Shown here piece after piece: positions 8,501 through 11,787 of a stretch of DNA of 11,787 nt (its first letter is position 1; each line of letters starts with the position of its first letter). Source of the DNA: Hepatocystis sp. ex Piliocolobus tephrosceles (Eukaryota > Apicomplexa > Aconoidasida > Haemosporida > Plasmodiidae); the NCBI GenBank assembly GCA_902459845.2, contig CABPSV020000642.1, positions 1 to 11,787 of the forward strand, written 5' to 3'. The notes under the pieces are model-generated. The model was not told where the DNA came from. It saw nothing but the letters and a program-made list of their open reading frames with translations, and searched no databases. The translations under genes were made by a program, and so were the position numbers.

Positions 8501-8599
8501 TCAACAGGTGAGTCCGTTTTAAAAGCTTTGGAAAAAACTGATAAAAATATAACAAACAAAATTAATTATGATGTGTTAAAATCACTTTTTTCTTCGTGA
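5527..8599 (+). CDS. BRF1: TFIIIB subunit Brf1 (RNA polymerase III initiation factor)
   Basis: Brf1, with TBP and Bdp1, forms TFIIIB, which places RNA polymerase III on tRNA, 5S and U6 genes in the nucleus. Exons are 5527-5684 and 6026-8599, and the 5' end is incomplete. Together they encode about 910 residues, numbered here with the split residue as 1. The zinc ribbon is C6-x2-C9-x15-C25-x2-C28. The linker starts I-G-Q-F-I-P-S-V-G. Cyclin repeats span about 85-173 and 176-268, and the second carries GRRPTGLCGAALLISTR (216 on), the strongest Brf1/TFIIB signature. A long Asn/Thr/Ser-rich insert follows, with V-T-N repeats (418-456) and T-N-N-I-S-G-N repeats (640-709). Residues about 804-836 (LSDTYDSEIESMILSEKERE) match Brf1 homology block II, the main TBP/Bdp1 contact, which TFIIB lacks. 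A basic K-K-R-K-K-K cluster follows. The protein is longer than yeast or human Brf1 because of the low-complexity insert, as is common in Plasmodium. Confidence 0.93.
5685..6025 (+). other. Intron between the zinc ribbon and cyclin exons of Brf1
   Basis: The 341-bp phase-0 intron has donor ATG|GTATAA and acceptor ACTTTTTAG|ATTGG. Its 3' third (about 5899-6020) is nearly pure T with scattered A in a loose ~25-40 bp repeat, forming a very long pyrimidine tract. Phe/Leu/Tyr-rich open frames across it are artefacts of this tract. Removal joins S-M to I-G-Q-F exactly where TFIIB-family proteins pass from ribbon to linker, which supports the junction. Confidence 0.85.
7118..7234 (+). repeat. 9-bp coding repeat (Val-Thr-Asn/Asp) in Brf1
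   Basis: Thirteen in-frame 9-bp units encode V-T-D or V-T-N (one A-T-D). The last seven units (7172-7234) are identical GTAACAAAT. The mixed 5' units followed by a homogeneous 3' block suggest recent expansion at the 3' side. The N-V-T strings resemble N-glycosylation sequons, but the protein is nuclear, so they should not be used. Confidence 0.95.
7784..7993 (+). repeat. 21-bp coding repeat (Thr-Asn-Asn-Ile-Ser-Gly-Asn) in Brf1
   Basis: Ten in-frame 21-bp units encode the heptapeptide T-N-N-I-S-G-N, with S replacing the last N in units 2 and 4 and N-G for S-G in unit 1. Units 5-9 are identical at DNA level, a sign of recent duplication. The array lies in the disordered linker between the second cyclin fold and homology block II, so length variation should be tolerated. 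Confidence 0.95.
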
Positions 8600-9494
8600 C
8601 ACATAAAATAAATTATATATTTTTTTTATTTGTTTTATTTTGTTGGGATGTATATATATTATTTGTGCGGGTGTGCATGATGGATTTATTAATAGATAAT
8701 CACATAATCAAAAAAAAAAAAATATATATATATATATATACAATTTTCATCTTTATGCAAAATACGTAAAAGTGATTTTTTTTTTTTTTTTTTTGCGTTT
8801 TTCATTTTACATATTAATATGGGTATATACATACATATCATTTCAAAATGCAAATTGCTTTACATCTTATTTACTACATGTTTTTTTTTATTCCTTTTTG
8901 AACATTTCTACCATGTTGGAACTAGCTTTTCCGTTTTTTTTTTTTTTTTTATTTATTTTTTTTTATTATGTTATATCGTTTTACACATGTACTATATGCA
9001 TATATAAAACTTGAAAAAAAAAAAATAGTCATTTAATCAAATATTCTTATAAAGTTTTCAATAATTAAAATATATTTTTTTTAATCTGCTTGAAATAAAA
9101 GTTTTAATAAATGTCAAAAAAAAAAAAAACAAAATAAAAAAGAGTATAAAACATGTACACGTGTGAACACATTAACATATAAACAAACGTGTTTATACAT
9201 AAACATATAAACATGTAATTAATTATAAAAAAAAATAATAAAATAAGTCAAAAAGAAGTAACAAAAAAGGTAGTTCAAGTGTGAACACACATACATATAT
9301 ATGTACCCACCAATAAGCGTACAAATGTAGAATACATGCAGTGTTGTAAAAGTTGTATATATATATATATATGTATATACACGTTCATAATTATTTCATT
9401 TGGTTGCTGTAATCAATTTATAGCTTAAAAAAAAAAAAAAAAAAAAAAAAAAGTCTTTTTTTGTGTTAGTAACATCATATTATAATTATTGCTA
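8600..9494. other. Convergent intergenic region
   Basis: This region separates the 3' ends of Brf1 (+) and the small minus-strand gene (-). It consists of poly(T), poly(A) and (TA)n runs with no credible open frame. A slightly GC-richer patch at 8640-8700 (TGTGCGGGTGTGCATG) probably belongs to the Brf1 3' UTR. A run of about 26 A at 9425-9452 would read on the minus strand as a pyrimidine tract ending in AAG, and could serve a third exon of the neighbouring gene. Confidence 0.5.
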
Positions 9495-10093
9495 TTATTT
9501 ATTTATTTTTAAGCAATATTCGTGATGTAATGTTAAAATACCTGGATCGAATCGGGGGCGTATAATTGTCGAAGTTTGGCTATCAGCTATAAAAAAAAAA
9601 AAAAATGTATACATATATATGTATGCACGTATGTATGTATGTATGTATATATGCACGTATGTATGTATGTATGTATGCACGTATGTATGTATGTATGCAC
9701 GTATGTATGTATGTATGCACGTATGTTACTATAACAATCCCTAACATTTGTTAGTATCACTAAAATTAAAAACTACAACTACGCATATTTATGTGATGTT
9801 ATATTATTACCTTTCATAACAGGGTAACTAATTTTATAATTTTTATATTTCTTTTCTTGTTCATCTTTTTTTTCTACTTTTGGTTTTACAGTTTTTTTAA
9901 CTGTATTAAAATTTGGAGTTATTTTTGTTTCTTCTCCATATAAATAATAAAGTAATTTCCCAGCTTTATTATTTAATCCAAATGTCTTCCAAAAATCTTT
10001 ATGACTTTCTGGTTTTTCATAGTCTATTTTTGCATTATTTTCTGAATTGTCATCTATTTTTTTTAAGTTTGTTGTACTTTCATTAGTTGTCAT
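9495..10093 (-). CDS. Small two-exon protein, unknown function
   Basis: The model is complement(join(9495-9586, 9811-10093)), 375 nt, 124 residues. Exon 1 starts MTTNESTTNLKK and ends in phase 1 at AAAG|GTAATA. Exon 2 follows a poly(T)-ATAG acceptor and begins A-D-S-Q-T-S-T-I-I-R-P-R-F-D-P-G. Without splicing, the protein would end ten codons after the donor. The N-terminal 30 residues are polar. Residues 31-56 contain a conserved-looking core (FWKTFGLNNKAGKLLYYLYG), followed by a Lys-rich linker and Y-K-I-S-Y-P. There is no signal peptide or membrane segment. The second exon has the highest local GC near CGGGGGCG (minus: CGCCCCCG), consistent with coding constraint. I do not recognise the family. 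An alternative end exists: FDPG|GTATTTTAA could be a donor to a short third exon near 9405-9425, which would replace the last residues. Confidence 0.7.
9587..9810 (-). other. Intron of the small minus-strand gene
   Basis: The 224-bp phase-1 intron has GTAATAAT at its 5' end and poly(T)-ATAG at its 3' end. More than half of it is a strictly alternating purine-pyrimidine repeat (9605-9726) directly abutting the pyrimidine tract of the acceptor. The exon 2 frame is open through the repeat (His/Tyr/Ile-Thr string), which is a property of the repeat and not evidence of coding. Confidence 0.7.
9605..9726. repeat. (GTAT)n/GCAC alternating purine-pyrimidine repeat
   Basis: About 122 bp alternate purine and pyrimidine without interruption. 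GTAT units are punctuated by GCAC at 9625, 9653, 9677, 9697 and 9717 (spacing 28, 24, 20, 20), so the right part is a higher-order 20-bp unit GCAC(GTAT)4. On its left it abuts a 15-A run. It is a candidate for Z-DNA or slipped structures and a likely length-polymorphic marker. Confidence 0.9.
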
Positions 10094-10219
10094 TATTTTT
10101 AATTAGATAAGTATAGCGAGTGTTAATATGTTTGATTGTATGTAAGTTATATATGCATTTACATATAAATATATGCAAATTAAAAAATGTAGTAAAAGTG
10201 TAGTAATAATGAGTAAAAA

Positions 10220-10300
10220 TACATAAAAAAAATGACATAAAAAAATGACATAAAAAAAATGACATAAAAAATTGACATAAATAAAAGACATAAATAAGTA
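10220..10300. repeat. 13/14-bp GACATAAAAAAAT repeat in 5' flank
   Basis: GACATAA recurs at 10234, 10247, 10261, 10274 and 10287 (spacing 13, 14, 13, 13), with a decayed copy at about 10220. The array lies about 140 bp upstream of the start codon of the minus-strand gene, so it is likely in its 5' UTR or proximal promoter. Reverse-strand open frames rich in Phe-Met-Ser/Leu-Cys-His come from this array. Confidence 0.85.
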
Positions 10301-10521
10301 TATATGTATTAAGTTGATATATCAATTTATTCAAAAAAAAAAAAAAAATTAAGACTTAAAAATTAAAACTTAAAAAACTTATTTATTTGTTTATTTATTT
10401 TTTTCGATTAGCTAAGTTTTTTAATACTTTTATAAAAAAAAAAAAAAAAAAAAAAAAGACTCTCATATGGGTTCATTAAAAAAAGAAATCACTATTACAT
10501 ATATAACATGCACGGGTAGAG

Positions 10522-10553
<32 letters not shown>

Positions 10554-11104
10554 GGAGAGAATACTATTGCATATAAAACATATATAAATACGAAGATGCA
10601 TGTATGTGTATGTCTATGTGTGTGTTCACTTTTTTAAGCATTTCTAATGGTAACATTAATGAATCAGTATGGTATAATAAGACTTGAAAAAAAAAAAGTG
10701 TTAAAACATATTTTCACATGAACCTCTCGAGCTAGTAAAATACACATAATACAAATTTAGTACCGCATTCAAGCGCAAATAAAAAAAAAAAAAAAAAAAA
10801 AACATATATATATATATACGCTGTTGCACGTAAAGAACTAAAAATAAAAAAAAATATGCTTCACACATGCTAAAGTGTATATAATCTGCCGTAACTTTAA
10901 AAGTATAATTTTTTTTAATAAGTTTACGTTTGTTCTTATACTCACACGTATATTTGTACCTATGCGCTTATATTTTTATATGTCTAATTAAATTTATTCA
11001 TTTAATTCAAATTGTTACAAAAAAAAAAGGAAAAAAAAAGAAGAAGATTTTTTAAATATTGACCTAATGAAATTAAATTTACTAAAATGTAAACCGCATA
11101 TGAT

Positions 11105-11135
<31 letters not shown>

Positions 11136-11402
11136 GCGGTGTATTCATAGCAGTAATAGTGATAAAAAGCGTAAAACGAACGTAATAAAAATGTGGTAAA
11201 ATAGTAAGTAGAAAAAAAAATACAAATATATAATTGCATAATATGAATCATGGATTTAAAAACAAAAAAAAAAAATTAACACAAATGTGTACATACGCGT
11301 ATTCACATGTTTAAATAAATAAGTAAATAATTCAAGGTTTTAAAAAGAATGTGGTGGTTAAGGTTATATATATATATATATATATATATATACGCTTTCG
11401 AA

Positions 11403-11414
11403 TTTACCGGTAAA
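11403..11414. promoter_or_regulatory. 12-bp perfect palindrome TTTACCGGTAAA
   Basis: A perfect dyad with a CCGG core lies just after a (TA)n tract. CG-core palindromes are rare in sequence this AT-rich, so it could be a dimeric transcription-factor site. No factor can be assigned. Confidence 0.3.
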
Positions 11415-11691
11415 ATAAGTTATAATTTTTAACGTTTCTTTTTTTTAAAAATTAATAAAAAAATAAATAAATAGACAGACAGAAAGACATATGGGCGTAA
11501 TGTACCGTTGTGGATTATATCTGTTTTTTTTGTTTTTTTTTTTTTTTTTTTGTTTTTGTTTTTTTTTTATCTTATCTGATCGTACCTTTTTTCTCATAAA
11601 AAAAAAATAAAATGTGGATATATGTATGTATTATATATCGCAGAAGGTTTTAACTTATTCCTAGTATAATATACCCATGTACATTTTTCTT

Positions 11692-11787
11692 TTATGTTTG
11701 TAACAATTTTATTTTTGTAACAGTTTTATGTTTGTAACAATTTTATTTTTGTAACAGTTTTATGTTTGTAACAATTTTATTTTTGTA
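11692..11787. repeat. 34-bp tandem repeat built of two 17-bp halves, runs off window
   Basis: ATGTTTGTAACAATTTT recurs at 11694, 11728 and 11762, a 34-bp period. Each unit is two related 17-bp halves, one with TTTGTAACAATTTTAT and one with TTTTGTAACAGTTTTAT, so it is a two-level repeat. At least 2.8 copies are visible and the array continues beyond the window. No coding frame is evident. Confidence 0.9.

Larger units (their letters stand above)
10094..11691. other. Upstream flank of the minus-strand gene, no gene seen
   Basis: About 1.6 kb hold no credible open frame on either strand. The content is poly(A) runs of 15-29 bp (10335, 10435, 10522, 10780, 11109), (TA)n tracts (11367-11391), a poly(T) patch (11521-11569) and scattered GC-containing islands. 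For the minus-strand gene this is promoter and 5' UTR sequence, and part may instead belong to an unseen gene to the right. Individual motifs are listed separately. Confidence 0.5.

Noticed and set aside
1..11787. tRNA, rRNA, CRISPR, transposon or telomeric repeat content
   Set aside because: No cloverleaf-like sequence, regularly spaced repeat-spacer pattern, transposase fragment, terminal inverted repeat or Plasmodium telomere heptamer array was seen on either strand.

Overview
The window reads as nuclear DNA from a malaria parasite (Plasmodium). It is extremely AT-rich and full of long poly(A)/poly(T) runs, (TA)n tracts and A(n)(TA)n composites. Exons stand out by a somewhat higher GC content. 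Introns are short and pyrimidine-rich with GT...AG borders, and proteins carry Asn/Thr/Lys-rich repeat insertions. A Laverania-type (P. falciparum-like) or similarly AT-rich avian species fits, but I cannot name the species. There are no bacterial-type features: no operons, ribosome binding sites, insertion sequences or CRISPR.

Layout. (1) 1-489: left flank, with a 16-bp T-rich tandem repeat at the window edge and a poly(A)/(TA)n tract. (2) 490-2217 (+): a two-exon gene for a very lysine-rich protein of about 288 residues with pentapeptide repeats and an acidic Asp-Thr-Asn tail. Its 861-bp intron holds a long alternating purine-pyrimidine tract and a 13-bp minisatellite. (3) 2218-5244: about 3 kb of mostly non-coding sequence with an isolated hairpin (2554-2602), one possible 62-codon gene (3754-3942) and a block of 12/13-bp repeats. 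(4) About 5245 or 5527 to 8599 (+): the best-identified gene, the Brf1 subunit of TFIIIB, a core RNA polymerase III initiation factor. It has a zinc ribbon on one exon, and two cyclin folds plus the Brf1 C-terminal block on the next. The first exon, which holds all or part of the start codon, is not certain. (5) 8600-9494: convergent intergenic region. (6) 9495-10093 (-): a two-exon gene for a small protein of about 124 residues with no recognised function. (7) 10094-11787: upstream flank of gene 6, non-coding as far as I can see, with minisatellites, two poly(A)-GGCGG junctions, two CG-core palindromes and a 34-bp repeat running off the end.

The genes do not look like a cooperating cluster. 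The Brf1 gene is housekeeping (tRNA, 5S and U6 transcription). The Lys-rich protein may be nuclear, but that is inferred from composition only. I found no clear new biological system. The items most worth checking are the histone-H1-tail-like protein, the isolated hairpin followed by a T-run, the unresolved and possibly split start codon of Brf1, and the alternating purine-pyrimidine tracts in two introns.
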